Below, piece by piece: positions 1-8,557 of a stretch of DNA of 64,000 nt. The translations under genes were made by a program, and so were the position numbers. The notes beneath the pieces were generated by a model, which was not told the origin of the DNA, did not search any database, and saw only the letters and a program-made list of their open reading frames with translations. The stretch spans positions 1,550,001 to 1,614,000 of the forward strand of contig OZ243964.1 of assembly GCA_965214635.1 (NCBI GenBank), given 5' to 3'. The stretch is from Bin90 sp965214635. Lineage in GTDB: Bacteria; Chloroflexota; Dehalococcoidia; Lucifugimonadales; JADFKI01. The stretch's first letter is position 1. Each line of letters opens with the position of its first letter.

Positions 1-59
1 TGCTTGCCGCCGCATTAGCGCTGCTTGTGCGCCAACCGCCGACATACCCACCGCCCCAT

Positions 60-728
60 CTACAAATTCATCTCTTGCAGCGCAGGCGATACGATGAGCT
101 GCGCATCGGTCTCGGCTTGCACATCGTCTGCGCTCCAGCCGGGGGCGGCCTCTAGCAGCAGCAGCCCGTCGGGGGTAACCTCCATCACGGCGATGTCGGT
201 TACGATGAGGTCTACACAGCCCTTGCCCGTCAGCGGATAGCTGCACCGCTGTACCACCTTGGAATTGCCGCTGCGGTCGGTATGCTCCATTGCGACTATG
301 ACGCGCCGCGCACCGACGGCGAGGTCCATCGCGCCGCCCACATTGCCCACGCCGCGCTCCGGCAGCATCCAGTTGGCGAGGTCGCCCGTCGCTGACACTT
401 GCATCGCCCCCAGCACCGCAACATCCACATGCCCGCCGCGTATCATCGCAAACGCATCCGCCGAATGGAAGAACGACATTCCCGGATACCACGCCAGAAA
501 ATGCCCGCTCGCATTCGTCAAGTCAACATCCTCTTCGCCCTCGTCTGCCATAGGCCCAAAGTTCAGCACGCCGCTCTCGCTGTGATACAGCACATCGCGC
601 CCCTCCGGCACGAACTGCGAGCACAGCGACGGTATGCCGATGCCCAAGTTCACCACATCCCCATCCTGAAGCTCCTTCGCCACACGCATGGCGATGATTT
701 CCCTGTCCAGCCTGTCTTTTCCATCCAT
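60..728 (-). CDS. 3-oxoacid CoA-transferase subunit B (beta subunit)
   Basis: This 222-residue protein matches the beta subunit of the two-subunit class I CoA transferases (SCOT, PcaJ, AtoA type), which move CoA between acyl-CoA and 3-oxoacids. The N-terminal glycine-rich stretch (residues 28-33) is followed by the catalytic-loop motif SESG, with Glu51 in the position of the catalytic glutamate that forms the thioester. The usual motif is SENG, so Asn is replaced by Ser. The length fits the family. No alpha subunit is seen upstream on this strand, where 729-1140 is non-coding; a partner could lie beyond the left edge. The substrate cannot be told from the sequence. Confidence 0.9.
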   Translation of the reverse strand: MDGKDRLDREIIAMRVAKELQDGDVVNLGIGIPSLCSQFVPEGRDVLYHSESGVLNFGPMADEGEEDVDLTNASGHFLAWYPGMSFFHSADAFAMIRGGHVDVAVLGAMQVSATGDLANWMLPERGVGNVGGAMDLAVGARRVIVAMEHTDRSGNSKVVQRCSYPLTGKGCVDLIVTDIAVMEVTPDGLLLLEAAPGWSADDVQAETDAQLIVSPALQEMNL

Positions 729-1140
729 TGCGCCATCCTAATCCCGCAAATGCCAAGTCCCATGCTCTTGCGCTCTTGCGCTCTTTCAAAAGCCGCTCCG
801 CAAGCCCGCTGCGTATTCTGCCACTCGATCCTACATTGCCGTCAACCCTTTCAGGTTCAGCGCGGCAATTAGTGTATCAGAACCGTCTAGTCTTACAGCA
901 GCCGTTCGTCTTACTGGTTGCGGCGATGCGCAGGTCGTTCATATTCGTTCGATATAAGTATAAAAAACTTCTTGAACTCGCTCACACCCGTATGATTTGC
1001 TGGATATGCTGGGAAGTGTCCCAAAAAGATGTGGTTTCTATTGGTTGAGCAGCGGATTGCGAATGATGAGCTTGTACTGCAGTATGAAACCCGGCGCAGA
1101 CGCCTCGCTATCTGCGCTGGCGGCGATACGGAGTTTTCAG
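729..1140. other. Gene-free divergent region
   Basis: This stretch lies between the divergent CoA-transferase and TolB-like genes. It holds a short tandem repeat of an 8-base unit (CTCTTGCG, about 2.5 copies, 764-785) just upstream of the CoA-transferase start. The right part, about 940-980, is AT-rich and could hold promoters. Reading frames here have no recognisable protein content. Confidence 0.5.
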
Positions 1141-2130
1141 ATGCGATTTCTCATGATAGCGACAATGGTCTTGGCACTAGCGTTTCTGGGGTGTTCGTCG
1201 ATTGGCAGCGGGCAGCCCATTGTGTTCAATTCTGACCGCGAGGGCAACTTGGAGATATTCTCGGTTGACCCGCAGAACGCCGACCTCGTGAACCTAACGC
1301 AGAGCAACGACAGCGAGTTCGGGCCTGCGGTCTCGCCCGACGGCAAGTCGCTGGCGTTCATAGTGGGCAGCACCGACAATAACGCCATGCATGTCATATC
1401 CCTAGACAGCGGCAAGTCGATAGAGCGCAACTCGCTAAGCATCTATCACGGCGGCCACCGCGACCACCGCTGGTCGCCGTCTAGCGAGCGCATCGCGTAC
1501 CTCGTGCAAAACGGCAGCGACCCGGAAGCATACATCGTAACGGCTGACGGCGAATCGACTATGGAACTGACCAGCATCAAGGCGGACGAAATCGGCGGCT
1601 GGTCTTATGACGGCAGCACAGTCGCATTCGTTATACGCCACGACCCTGACGCACAGGGTATCTATCTCCGCAACCCGGACGGTGTCAACCAAGTGCGCCT
1701 CACCAACACCTCCGACTATAGCCCGGTTTGGTCGCCCAACGCACACAAGCTGGCGTTTTTGTCCGATAGGGACGGCAACCCCGAGGTGTATGTGATGAAC
1801 ACCGACGCCACCGAACAGCAGCGCCTCACGCAGACCCAAAGCTCGGAGTACGACATAGCGTGGGCGCCGGACGGGCGCAAGATAGCCTATGTGTCCGAGC
1901 GCGATGGGAATGCGGAGATATATGTGGTGGACATCCGCAGCGGCGAAACCAGCCGCCTCACCCGCAACAATGTGCGCGACGACCAGCCTGTTTGGTCGCG
2001 CGACAGCAAGCAGATAGCCTTCGTGTCCTACCTAGACGGCGACGGCGAAATCGTGGTCATGGACGCCAACGGCAGAAACCAGAAGCGCCTCACCAACAAT
2101 AGCTACGACGATTTCAGCCCGAGCTGGTAG
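1141..2130 (+). CDS. TolB-like WD40/PD40 beta-propeller lipoprotein
   Basis: The start at 1141 is chosen because it gives a clean lipoprotein signal (hydrophobic residues 5-16, lipobox LGC with Cys18) and has GGAG at 1130-1133; the longer frame from 997 adds a non-signal extension. The 329-residue product then shows about six propeller blades of the PD40 kind. Repeated signatures are W(S/A)PDG.K.A(F/Y)VS.RDGN.E(I/V)YV.D at about 45-residue intervals. Proteins of this kind are exported, membrane-anchored propellers that usually bind proteins or glycans; without Pal or Tol genes nearby, a true TolB role is unlikely. Ends convergently with the DUF3179 gene. Confidence 0.85.
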   Translation: MRFLMIATMVLALAFLGCSSIGSGQPIVFNSDREGNLEIFSVDPQNADLVNLTQSNDSEFGPAVSPDGKSLAFIVGSTDNNAMHVISLDSGKSIERNSLSIYHGGHRDHRWSPSSERIAYLVQNGSDPEAYIVTADGESTMELTSIKADEIGGWSYDGSTVAFVIRHDPDAQGIYLRNPDGVNQVRLTNTSDYSPVWSPNAHKLAFLSDRDGNPEVYVMNTDATEQQRLTQTQSSEYDIAWAPDGRKIAYVSERDGNAEIYVVDIRSGETSRLTRNNVRDDQPVWSRDSKQIAFVSYLDGDGEIVVMDANGRNQKRLTNNSYDDFSPSW

Positions 2131-2159
2131 CGCCCAAAAGCGAACCCGTTCTGCTTCAC

Positions 2160-2215
2160 GCCCCCTTCATTCCTGTGTTGGATCCCGGCTGGTATATGGC
2201 CGGAATGAAGGGGGC
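2160..2215. terminator. Long inverted repeat between convergent genes
   Basis: A perfect 14-bp inverted repeat (2160-2173 and 2202-2215, arm GCCCCCTTCATTCC) encloses a 28-nt loop. It sits between the convergent TolB-like and DUF3179 genes, so it may work as a bidirectional terminator. There is no T-tract, and it could instead be a dispersed palindromic element. Confidence 0.5.
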
Positions 2216-2276
2216 ATTCGCATGGCAGTTCCCCCACATTGCGAGACAAGCGATTGAGATGTACGGCGTGTGCTTG

Positions 2277-3389
2277 CTATCCCTCGAACAACGCCGTCTG
2301 CGGATTCCAGTCCGTCCATGCGAACCAGAACGACAGGTGCGACGGGATGCGCTGCATCGTCTTGCCCGATAGTTCGCCGGCAGTGGCGCGCCCGGTGAAC
2401 GCCGACCAGCGGCTTCCCGTCTGCTCATCTACTAACAGGGTGTGTATACCTGCGGGTTCGCCCTCCACCCGAAACTCTAGCTCCGTTCCGTCCACATTGC
2501 GGTCGAACACCAGCGCCGTCTCCGTGGTCGCATCGAAGAACACCAGCACGGGTTCGCCGCCGATGCGGTCGTTCACTACGCCTCGCTGTCGCAGCGCCTC
2601 AAACGGGTATGCCTTCGGTTCGCCGTTCGCCTCCACACCGACGACGAGCTGCTTTGCGTCCAGCCTGTCGTCCGGGTTGCTCTCGCCCAGCACGCCCCTT
2701 CTGTCGTCGTTGTAATAGCCGGTATACGGATCGTCTGCGGTGTGTCGACCGCCCTTGTCCAGCGCTAGCGTGTCCGGGTGCAGCGCAGCCCACGCCGCCC
2801 ATGTGGTCTGCGTTGCGGGGACAGCATCCAGTTCCACACCCGCAAGCTGACCCTCCACGCCTCTGCTCAGGAACTGGCTCCAAAGCGTGTTCGTCTGATG
2901 GTCATACATCACCAGCGCATTCATAATCAGCTTGCCGCTGACGCCGAATGTGTGAGTGCTGCCGTCTATCTGCCTGCCATACACGATGGCGGAGTAGCAA
3001 AGCGGTCACCAAGTGATGGCGATGGGTTCGCCACCGACCGTATCGTTCACGATTTCGTGTCGGCTCAGCAACGGGATGGAGTAGGCGCGGTGGTCGCCAT
3101 TGATGGACACGCCCACGACCGGCTCATTGGGCGCCATCCACTCTTGAGCCTCGTCAGCGCTTAGAAATGTCGGGTTCAGGATTGCGGGAATGGCATCGAA
3201 GCCCAGCAGCGTGATGATTTCGTAATCCTCGCCAGTCGCAGCGCCTGCATCCGGCTCTGGCATAGCGCCGTTCACGGCGGGCGGCGGCGCCTGCTGCCCC
3301 TCTAACAGCGGGAGCAGCAGGGGCACCATCAGGCTTGCCACCATCAACAAAACCGCAAGCGCAATCCCAATTTTGACTAGAACGGACAT
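2277..3389 (-). CDS. DUF3179 protein with in-frame TGA, candidate selenoprotein
   Basis: Two adjacent minus-strand open frames (3389-3009 and 3005-2277) are in the same frame and together form one DUF3179 protein of 370 codons, split only by TGA at 3008-3006. The first part has an N-terminal membrane anchor (residues about 8-30) and ends with PIAITW. The second part resumes with PLCYSAIVYGRQ and the family block FGVSGKL. Family members, as I recall them, read TWCPLC here, so TGA occupies the first Cys of a CxxC motif. Starting 16 nt after the TGA is a hairpin, GCCAT-CGTGT-ATGGC (2990-2976), with G as second loop base, as bacterial SECIS elements require. Alternatives are a Cys TGC to TGA mutation or a sequencing error. 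The function of DUF3179 is unknown. It follows rimI by 9 nt, probably in one operon. Confidence 0.75.
2976..3008 (-). promoter_or_regulatory. Candidate SECIS-like hairpin after in-frame TGA
   Basis: On the minus strand, TGA (3008-3006) is followed by 20 nt and then a 5-nt loop CGTGT closed by GCCAT/ATGGC. Two more G-C pairs form if A2975 is bulged. The distance from TGA to loop and the G in the first two loop positions agree with the published bacterial SECIS consensus (16-37 nt; G at loop position 1 or 2). The stem is short, so chance formation is possible. Confidence 0.45.
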
Positions 3390-3398
3390 TAGCAGCCC

Positions 3399-4115
3399 CT
3401 ATACCACCCTTCTGTCTGAGTAGCCCCAACGCTCTTCATGCTCACGGACTAGCGCATCGAACCGTCCGGCGAACGGCTGCTGCTGAATGCCGTGTAGGGT
3501 CATTATCAGGGCATCCTCGTGGTTATCGGTGTAGTATGCCTTGCGGACGCCCACATTGCGAAAGCCGTACTTGGCGTATAGGTTCTGGGCGATGTGGTTG
3601 GATGTACGAACCTCGAGAGTAACGGACTTCATCCGCCGTTTCCTTGCCTGCTCGATTGCACCGATGAGCAGCAGCTCGCCGATGCCACGGCTGCGGAAGT
3701 CGGTTCGCACGCCCACCGACACGATGTGCGCCTCATCCACCATATACCAAGTGCCAACGAAGCCAATCAGGTACTGTTGCCCCGGCTGCCACATCGTCTG
3801 TCGTCTGTTCCAGAAGTTACGCGCGCCGTTCAAGATGCGTCCGAAGCCAGCGGCGTGCGGCTGCGGATTTTGCACGGCGGTGGGGTGCGGAAGCTCAGCA
3901 ACGCTCTCGACGACATCCTCACGCTGCCAAGCCACGAGATAGCGCGCCAAGCGGTTCTTCAGTTCGCGCCGGAACGATGTGGGCGGGAACAGCGTGGGGA
4001 ATGCGTCGCGCTCCATCTCAGCCGCTTGCCACAGGTCGCCCTCTTCCATCGGGCGCAGCGCATACGGCATTAGCCGCTTGCCCGCCGTCTGTGGCAACTC
4101 GTGAACCGCACTCAT
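3399..4115 (-). CDS. rimI: RimI-type GNAT acetyltransferase
   Basis: The protein resembles ribosomal-protein-S18 alanine N-acetyltransferase, a cytoplasmic GNAT enzyme using acetyl-CoA. The acetyl-CoA loop RSRGIG lies at residues 141-146, followed by the EVR.SN..A..LY.K.GF block typical of RimI. At 238 residues it is much longer than the usual ~150; most of the excess is an insertion around residues 62-115. The start at 4115 is preferred over 4172 because AAGGTGG precedes it by about 10 nt and the longer form would overlap the likely promoter. No tsaB or tsaE neighbours are present. True substrate uncertain. Confidence 0.75.
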   Translation of the reverse strand: MSAVHELPQTAGKRLMPYALRPMEEGDLWQAAEMERDAFPTLFPPTSFRRELKNRLARYLVAWQREDVVESVAELPHPTAVQNPQPHAAGFGRILNGARNFWNRRQTMWQPGQQYLIGFVGTWYMVDEAHIVSVGVRTDFRSRGIGELLLIGAIEQARKRRMKSVTLEVRTSNHIAQNLYAKYGFRNVGVRKAYYTDNHEDALIMTLHGIQQQPFAGRFDALVREHEERWGYSDRRVV

Positions 4116-4153
4116 CGCTATAATTCCACCTTCCGCTAACACCCACCGTCCGC

Positions 4154-4162
4154 ATTCTAGCA
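4154..4162 (-). promoter_or_regulatory. Extended -10 promoter of the rimI-DUF3179 pair
   Basis: On the minus strand the sequence TGCTAGAAT gives a TGn extended -10 element about 39 nt before the rimI ATG. No good -35 is seen, as is usual for extended -10 promoters. Confidence 0.45.
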
Positions 4163-4317
4163 CATCGCACAAGGCAGTTCACGGAGGCGTGAATGCGCCC
4201 TTGGGTGCTAGGTGTGTTGGCGAATTGGATAGGATTAGCTTCGCCGCCTTTGGAGACCGTTTTAACAACAAGAGATGCAATCGCCCTCCCAAACAACCGT
4301 TGCTTTTCGATGACATA

Positions 4318-4836
4318 TCACCGCAGCCTCAGCGCCATAAATTCGTCGTCTAGGTAACGGCCGTTTACGATGACGGCGCGGCGTTCCAGCCCGTAAACCT
4401 CGAAGCCCAGTGATAGGTACAAGCTGCGGGCGACATCGTTGCCTTGAACCACAGCCAAGTTCACCTGCTCCAAGCCGGGCATGGCCTTTGCGCGGCGCAG
4501 CGCCTCTTGCATCAGCAGCCTGCCATAGCCGCGTCCCTGCGCCTCCGCAGCCACATACATCCCCCATATGCTGCCCTTGTGCCGCACCTTCTCGCCGCGC
4601 CGTCGGCTGAAGCCCACCATCCCCACGAGCACTCCGTCTGCAAAGAATCCCAGCACGAATGCGTCATCCGACTCCGCCGTGGCACGCAGCCGTGCCACAA
4701 CCTCACCCTGCGGCGTGGCGAGCTGCGACTCGTAAGACTGCTCGAACGCCTCAGGATGCTCTTTGAGGGCGTTCAGGCGCAGGCGGTGAAAGGCGTCAGC
4801 GTCGGCTTCGGTCAAGGGTCTTATGACATCGTTCAT
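4318..4836 (-). CDS. GNAT family N-acetyltransferase
   Basis: This 172-residue GNAT protein has the acetyl-CoA motif QGRGYG at residues 100-105, preceded by the strand WGMYVAAEA and followed by LYLSLGFEVYG, the standard fold order. The spacing fits small-molecule or antibiotic-type acetyltransferases, but the substrate cannot be inferred. About 200 nt of non-coding sequence separates it from rimI, so it is probably a separate unit. Confidence 0.85.
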   Translation of the reverse strand: MNDVIRPLTEADADAFHRLRLNALKEHPEAFEQSYESQLATPQGEVVARLRATAESDDAFVLGFFADGVLVGMVGFSRRRGEKVRHKGSIWGMYVAAEAQGRGYGRLLMQEALRRAKAMPGLEQVNLAVVQGNDVARSLYLSLGFEVYGLERRAVIVNGRYLDDEFMALRLR

Positions 4837-5113
4837 AGCCTGTCCCTATCGTTGGTTAGTCTTGGCTTATCAGCGGTTTGGCAAGCCAATCGGGTAGGCT
4901 TTTCAGTCTATCAGAAACCGCATGTGCGAGTATCCCGCAGCGCCGCCTCCCAGTCTGTGCATAGCCCGTGCCTTTATTGACCGCTAGATAGCGTGTTGAT
5001 ATACTTCAGGCAATTGCTAAATGCGTTTATTATGGTGGCACAAGCGTCCAGCAAGCGCGCATCGCACGGGCATGGCGGTTGTGCAAAACAAGAGCAGATG
5101 AGGGAGAGTATAC

Positions 5114-5947
5114 ATGGCACAATATGCACATCCGGAATCTTTGGTAAGCACAGATTGGGTGGCAGAACACGGCGACAGCGTGCGGCTCGTGGAGGTAGAT
5201 GTGGACGCAGCCGCATACGACATGGGGCACATCGCCGGCGCAGTCGGCTGGGACTGGTCGTCCCAGCTGCAAGACACCCTCACCCGAGACATTATCTCCA
5301 AAGAGGACATGGAGACGCTGCTAGGCAGCTCTGGCATATCCAACGACACCACCGTCGTCCTGTACGGCGACAACAACAACTGGTTTGCGGCGTGGGCGTT
5401 CTGGCAGCTCAAGATGTATGGGCACGAAAGCGTCAAGCTGATGGACGGCGGGCGCGTCAAGTGGGAAGCCGAAGGCAGACCCATGACCACCGATGTCCCG
5501 ACGCACGAAGCCGTCAGCTACACCGCATCCGATCCCGACAACAGCATCCGCGCATTCCGCGACGATGTGCTCGCTGCCGTTGCCACCGACAGCTCGTATC
5601 TCATAGATGTGCGTTCGCCCGAAGAGTATAGCGGCGAGCTTCTTGCGCCGCCCGCCTTGCCGCAAGAGGGTTCGCAGCGCGGCGGGCACATCCCCGGCGC
5701 AGCCAATGTGCCGTGGGCAACCGCTGTCGCCGAAGACGGCACATTCAAGTCCGCCGACGAACTGCTAGACATATACGGCGGCAAGGTGGATGCGTCCAAA
5801 CCCACCATCGCATACTGCCGCATCGGAGAGCGCTCGTCCCACACTTGGTTTGTCCTCACACAGCTCATCGGGCTGGAAGATGTTACGAACTACGACGGCT
5901 CGTGGACTGAGTACGGCAGCATCGTCCGAGCGCCAATAGAAAGGTAG
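5114..5947 (+). CDS. Thiosulfate sulfurtransferase (two-domain rhodanese)
   Basis: The 277-residue protein has two rhodanese domains. The N-terminal one (about 8-125) is catalytically inactive in this family. The C-terminal one (about 145-275) carries the active loop CRIGER at 235-240 with Cys235, matching the CRxGER form of thiosulfate-specific rhodaneses. The enzyme moves sulfane sulfur from thiosulfate to an acceptor, releasing sulfite. GAGGGAG stands just before the start. It lies directly upstream of a sulfite-oxidase-type gene, which could use the sulfite, though a hairpin between them suggests separate transcripts. No signal peptide is visible. Confidence 0.92.
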   Translation: MAQYAHPESLVSTDWVAEHGDSVRLVEVDVDAAAYDMGHIAGAVGWDWSSQLQDTLTRDIISKEDMETLLGSSGISNDTTVVLYGDNNNWFAAWAFWQLKMYGHESVKLMDGGRVKWEAEGRPMTTDVPTHEAVSYTASDPDNSIRAFRDDVLAAVATDSSYLIDVRSPEEYSGELLAPPALPQEGSQRGGHIPGAANVPWATAVAEDGTFKSADELLDIYGGKVDASKPTIAYCRIGERSSHTWFVLTQLIGLEDVTNYDGSWTEYGSIVRAPIER

Positions 5948-6024
5948 CGCAGAACCTGTTCCGTCGGCGCTTGGGAACACGGGCGCATTCAGTGTAACTG
6001 CGCTGCGTGCAGAACGAAACTTGG

Positions 6025-6056
6025 GGGCGGCATGGTTGATAGCCGTGCCGCCCTTT
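6025..6056 (+). terminator. Intrinsic terminator after the rhodanese gene
   Basis: An 11-bp stem (6025-6035 with 6043-6053, one G-T pair) with a 7-nt loop is followed by a short TTT. It lies about 80 nt after the rhodanese stop. Confidence 0.65.
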
Positions 6057-6158
6057 CACATCATGATGACATTCTCAATTTAGGCTTGCAACGCAACACC
6101 ACCGCAAATTGCGAATACCCACATCAGACGCAATCAGAAGGATAAGAGCAGGTAAAGA

Positions 6159-7283
6159 ATGAGCGGCGAACAAGACCTGACAACACTCCTGCGCACCGTC
6201 GGGGACGGCAGCGGGCTGCAGCAGGACAACACCTACTACGAAGAGGAACTGGCGCTGGCGTTTCGCAATCGTGGGATGCCGCTCGAAGGGCTACGCTATG
6301 ACATCACCCCGACTGGGATGCACTACCTGCTCATCCACTTCGACATACCCGCTGCCGACGCTGCGGACTGGAGTCTGGATGTGAGCGGGCTGGTGAGCAG
6401 TCCCCTCAGCCTCAGCATGGACGACATCCGCCGCCGCCCCGCCGTTACGATGCCTGTTACAATGGAGTGTGCTGGCAATGGCAGGGCGCGCCTAAATCCC
6501 CGTCCCATCAGCCAGCCGTGGCTGCTTGAAGCCATCGGCACTGCGGAATGGACCGGAACGCCATTGCGCGGCGTGCTCGAGGATGCGGGCATAGACCCCG
6601 CTGCTGTGGACATCGTTTTCACCGGGCGCGATGAGGGCATTCAAGGCGGCGAAGTCCAGCTTTACCAGCGCAGCCTCTCTCCCAGCGATGCGATGCGAGA
6701 GGAAGTCCTGCTCGCATACGCAATGAACGGCGCACCATTGGAGCCGCAGCACGGTTACCCCCTGCGCCTCATCGTGCCCGGCTGGTACGGCATGACCAGC
6801 GTCAAATGGCTCGACCGCATCGAAGCTGTCTCCGAGCCGTTCACCGGCTATCAGATGGAGCAGACATACCGCTACAAGCATTCGCCAGACGACCCCGGCG
6901 AACCCGTCAGCACCATGAGAGTGCGCGCCCTTATGCTGCCCCCCGGCATACCCGACTTCCTCACCCGCACCCGGCTGGTGGACACGGCGGGCGGCGATGT
7001 GATAACGCTCAGCGGCAAGGCGTGGGCAGGACGACTGCGCGTGACCAAAGTGGAGGTCAGCGACGACGATGGCTTAAGCTGGCAGCCCGCCGAACTAGGC
7101 GCACAGGTGGGGCGCTATGCGTGGCGCAACTGGTCGTTCCAGTGGCAAACCAAGCCCGGCAGACGCTTCCTCTCTGTTCGCGCCACCGACGAGCAGGGCA
7201 ACGCACAGCCCACTGCCCAGCCGTGGACACTGCAAGGCATGGGCAACAACATGGTGCAGCGGGTAGAGGTCATCGTGCGGTAA
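6159..7283 (+). CDS. Sulfite-oxidase-family molybdopterin oxidoreductase
   Basis: The 374-residue protein has the sulfite-oxidase fold. The Mo-cofactor domain (about 45-250) includes MECAGNGR, where Cys104 is the expected molybdenum ligand, and later PGWYGM.SVKWL. The C-terminal Mo-co dimerisation domain runs from about 260 to 374. No heme domain and no Tat signal are present, so the product is probably cytoplasmic or uses a partner not in the window. The family oxidises sulfite to sulfate, but some members act on other oxoanions or on methionine sulfoxide. The adjacent rhodanese favours a sulfur-oxidation role. This is inference from context. Confidence 0.88.
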   Translation: MSGEQDLTTLLRTVGDGSGLQQDNTYYEEELALAFRNRGMPLEGLRYDITPTGMHYLLIHFDIPAADAADWSLDVSGLVSSPLSLSMDDIRRRPAVTMPVTMECAGNGRARLNPRPISQPWLLEAIGTAEWTGTPLRGVLEDAGIDPAAVDIVFTGRDEGIQGGEVQLYQRSLSPSDAMREEVLLAYAMNGAPLEPQHGYPLRLIVPGWYGMTSVKWLDRIEAVSEPFTGYQMEQTYRYKHSPDDPGEPVSTMRVRALMLPPGIPDFLTRTRLVDTAGGDVITLSGKAWAGRLRVTKVEVSDDDGLSWQPAELGAQVGRYAWRNWSFQWQTKPGRRFLSVRATDEQGNAQPTAQPWTLQGMGNNMVQRVEVIVR

Positions 7284-7370
7284 GCCTAGCGGCAACCCTA
7301 ACCTCTAGAAGGGGACACTGGCTAATGAACCAAGCCTATGAGCGTGCAGTAATGCGAGGTAAGCAGTGCA

Positions 7371-8495
7371 TCAGTACCCCCGGAACAGCGCCCCCCATTC
7401 CGTTGCCATTGCGGCTTGGATGCGCTTGCGTCCCTTGGCGGGCAGCCAGTAGGCGTTGTGGTAGGCATTGGATGCGGCGATGGCGAGGTTGATGAGTGGC
7501 GAGCGGGCGATTGCGTTCTCCAGAGGCTTGAAGGGGCCCCAGTACACCGACTTCTGCCCGCGGCTGAACAGCGTGTTCTCTGCGCCTGTGAAGCCCCAGT
7601 CCACAGCGGATATGTCTGCGCCGACAACCTCTATGTGGCGCACATCGCCGCAGCCCAAGCCAAGTTCGTGCGCCATCCAGATGAACTTGATGCTCATCGG
7701 GTCAAAGCCCATCATCTTGGCGGCGACGGCGTCGATAGCCACTTGGTCGGCGCTCGCTAGCACGACATTCTTGGCGTGCCAGCGCATAGCGCGAGGGCCC
7801 GGCCCGTCCCCAGCGAATGTCCCATCCGTTACGGCAAATATCCCAGGGTGAATTTCCCGCTGGATTTGCAGCAGGTCGACCAGCGTTTCGTGGATGGCGG
7901 AGTGCGTCCAGTGGCGGTTGTGGTTGAGCAAGCCGCCAAATGCGTTCTTCATTGCGCCCGTGATGGTCGTGAACACATGCGTCTTCATCGTGGGCAGGTG
8001 CAGGATGTTCCTGCCGATGAGCGCTTCGGGTATCTGGAAGCCGTCGGGGTAGATGGCGTCGAGCGCGAGCATCCGCGCTTTGGGGCGAAAGTCTATCCAC
8101 TTGGCATCCTCGAGATGCAGGGGCGTCAAGCCGTGCATGTCCTCCACTGGCTTGTGCTTGTTATTGACCACGCCGACTTTGGCGTCCACGACGACCGTGC
8201 CGTTGTGCGTTGGGACGATGTCGGCGTAGCCGTCGGCTTTGAGCGCGCAGATTACGCCGTCCAGCTGCCAAGGCGATGTGGAGCAGGCGGGATAGTAGTG
8301 CTGCCAAGATGTGTTGACCTTCAGCAGCGTAGGGACGGACGGCGGCAGAGCGTCTTGGTAGCCCGCCATCCGCATCGCCTTGCCAATGTCTTCCAGCACG
8401 GTTTCGGGTGTGGTGTATACGACGGCGACCTTGGATGCGGTGCGGGCGAGCGTAGTTGTGGGTGTGGTTGTGTGTGGCTGCGTTATGGTTGCCAT
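7371..8495 (-). CDS. DUF362 domain-containing protein
   Basis: The 374-residue protein matches DUF362 across most of its length: KVNTSWQHYYPACSTSP near residue 60, LPTMKTHVFTTITGAMKN near 175 and the block ADQVAIDAVAAKMMGFDP near 255. The family function is poorly known; some members are fused to ferredoxin domains, but no 4Fe-4S CxxCxxC cluster motif is present here. It lies 62 nt downstream of rpoD on the same strand and may be read through from it. Role unknown. Confidence 0.8.
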   Translation of the reverse strand: MATITQPHTTTPTTTLARTASKVAVVYTTPETVLEDIGKAMRMAGYQDALPPSVPTLLKVNTSWQHYYPACSTSPWQLDGVICALKADGYADIVPTHNGTVVVDAKVGVVNNKHKPVEDMHGLTPLHLEDAKWIDFRPKARMLALDAIYPDGFQIPEALIGRNILHLPTMKTHVFTTITGAMKNAFGGLLNHNRHWTHSAIHETLVDLLQIQREIHPGIFAVTDGTFAGDGPGPRAMRWHAKNVVLASADQVAIDAVAAKMMGFDPMSIKFIWMAHELGLGCGDVRHIEVVGADISAVDWGFTGAENTLFSRGQKSVYWGPFKPLENAIARSPLINLAIAASNAYHNAYWLPAKGRKRIQAAMATEWGALFRGY

Positions 8496-8557
8496 ATTAA
8501 CCTGTCGGTTTCCCTTATGCGGTTTTTTCGATGGGGACGAACGGGCTAGCTTTGCGC

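Noticed and set aside
997..1140. N-terminal extension of the TolB-like lipoprotein
   Set aside because: The later ATG gives a clean lipoprotein signal with a ribosome site.
2277..2984. Separate gene starting at a GTG after the TGA in the DUF3179 region
   Set aside because: The GTG lies inside the conserved CPLC.SAIVY block and has no ribosome site; both halves are one family domain.
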